From positions 1-23,799 of IMG/VR virus record IMGVR_UViG_3300028837_001616: DNA of 23,799 nt; one strand, given 5' to 3'. Below the pieces are notes generated by a model. The model was not told the origin of the DNA and did not search any database. It saw nothing but the letters and a program-made list of their open reading frames with translations. Within the stretch, counting starts at the first letter, position 1; every line of letters begins with the position of its first letter. The position numbers and the translations under genes are program-made. This document shows positions 22,858-23,799 of the stretch, in pieces. The DNA comes from a virus.

Positions 22858-23799
22858 GGTTCCCTCACTTTATCTTTCCAATCTGGATTTAAACGCTTTA
22901 CTTGCTCCACGGTATTTAATATCTGCCGTTCTTCATATGGATTGAAATTCCAAACAGCCTTGAATGCTTCTACACCCTTCTGCCATTCCCTGTCCTGTTT
23001 CCGTTTATCAAAGCTCTTAAACACTGCCCCATGCTTATGGTAGAATGTTGTTGCGTAGGTCTTCACAAGGTCATGCCCTGATAACCTGATTCTCAACAGA
23101 TGGTCTTCATCTGACTGATACCTGGGAGCAAAGTTTCTAAATGGTCCTATCTCTTCCATGCACTCCGTTGAAACTAGCAACGCTGAATAATCCCCGGCTT
23201 GCATTACCTGAACTGGTTTCTCAATTCCTTTTACCATCTCATGAAAATGCAATTGGTCTGCTTCATGTTTGTTGACAACCTGCCCAGTCACAGCATATGC
23301 CTTCCGTCTCTCCGCAACTTCAACCACTATGTCCACATATAGTGGACTTAGTATGATGTCATTGTTGCACAGGAGCACATAGTCATAGCCTTCTATCCAT
23401 GCCTTCTTCATTGCAAGGTTCCATGCTTCCGGCACGTTCATCTGCTTGGACAAAATGTCTATGCTGTTGTCCATGCACCATTGTTGTGTGCCATCCTCAC
23501 TCTCATTGTCTATCACAAAAATGTCATAGTTATGGAAGCTTCTAACACTGTCTATGCACTGCTTGGTAAGGTCCAGGAAGTTGTAGGTCAAAACCGTCAC
23601 TAACACCTTTTTTGGCTGTGTATGATGTCTTTGGACTTCATCAGCAACTGTCTGTGGGTCTATGTTCAAACACTGTGGAGACTTGGTGACTTCCTTCTCC
23701 TGCATGTTCCGGCCTGGAAGACACTTGAGTGTCCACCAACATCTGTTCCGTTCTCCCACCGGACATGGGACTTGGACACAGGTCACCTTCTCATAGTCC
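22842..23799 (-). CDS. Family 2 (GT-A) glycosyltransferase, 5' end outside the window
   Basis: The frame is open to the right edge, so the gene is partial at its 5' end; an in-window GTG at 23786 and ATG at 23705 are alternative starts. From the GTG, VTVLTYNFLDLTKQC (about 63-77) and IFVIDNESEDGTQQW (about 90-104) are the nucleotide-sugar binding strands; DYVLLCNNDIIL (about 135-146) holds an NND in place of the usual DxD metal site. QSDEDHLLRIRL (about 224-235) fits the acceptor-side ED motif. It would add a sugar to a glycan. The N-terminal 30 residues before the domain have five to six cysteines (CVQVPCP, NRCWW, KCLPG) and are unusual. It leads the glycan operon seen here. Confidence 0.87.
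   Translation of the reverse strand, partial: DYEKVTCVQVPCPVGERNRCWWTLKCLPGRNMQEKEVTKSPQCLNIDPQTVADEVQRHHTQPKKVLVTVLTYNFLDLTKQCIDSVRSFHNYDIFVIDNESEDGTQQWCMDNSIDILSKQMNVPEAWNLAMKKAWIEGYDYVLLCNNDIILSPLYVDIVVEVAERRKAYAVTGQVVNKHEADQLHFHEMVKGIEKPVQVMQAGDYSALLVSTECMEEIGPFRNFAPRYQSDEDHLLRIRLSGHDLVKTYATTFYHKHGAVFKSFDKRKQDREWQKGVEAFKAVWNFNPYEERQILNTVEQVKRLNPDWKDKVREPWVKS

Noticed and set aside
22412-22945. Plus-strand open frame of 177 codons
   Set aside because: Antisense to the methyltransferase-like gene and the end of the glycosyltransferase; no ribosome site and no domain.
67-23799. tRNA genes, CRISPR arrays, insertion sequences or integrase/attachment sites
   Set aside because: None was recognised by eye; the window is almost fully covered by the coding regions listed, and the only gap above 100 bases is the divergent control region.

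Overview
The window is a piece of an uncultured tailed-phage genome (Caudoviricetes), most likely one with a long non-contractile tail: it has head-tail connector genes, one tail tube gene, a tail assembly chaperone pair, a 1689-residue tape measure protein and a tail-tip/receptor-binding module, and no tail sheath was recognised. Strong AGGAGG-type ribosome binding sites and ATGA, TAATG or TAGATG gene junctions throughout fit a bacterial host. The host cannot be named from the sequence. The first 66 bases are not biological: they are a complete Nextera/Illumina P7 adapter with index and transposon mosaic end, so real sequence starts at base 67 and the left-most gene is cut there.

Layout: almost everything is on the minus strand, so transcription runs right to left. 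At the right (23799-18650) are six tightly overlapping genes for glycan transfer and decoration: a family 2 glycosyltransferase (cut by the window edge), a methyltransferase-like protein with a ParB-like tail, an FkbM-type methyltransferase, a second class I methyltransferase, a sulfotransferase, and a NoeA-like two-domain methyltransferase. Then comes a two-gene cassette on the plus strand (about 18083-18709) with its own sigma70-type promoter and intrinsic terminator, which looks like a moron. Left of a divergent regulatory region, the minus-strand structural operon starts: a DUF4254-like protein, a 54-residue protein, a head-tail adaptor, an HK97 gp10-like protein, two tail-terminator-like proteins, a small acidic protein, the tail tube, the chaperone pair (with a -1 slippery site) and the tape measure. 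From 7962 to 67 lies the tail tip: two discoidin-like paralogues around a Kelch-like protein, a two-gene tail hub, a repeat-rich stalk protein, two tandem paralogues of about 265 residues, a small beta-rich protein and a truncated gene.

How the parts may work together: the left two thirds build the tail and the adhesins at its tip. The right third could make a methylated and sulfated glycan, either on virion proteins or on the host surface; the sequence alone does not decide which. The best candidates for something undescribed are this Nod-factor-like glycan decoration set, the A AAT TTA frameshift site with a four-cysteine downstream product, the hub protein with an apparently permuted inserted domain, and the self-contained plus-strand cassette with a near-leaderless first gene.
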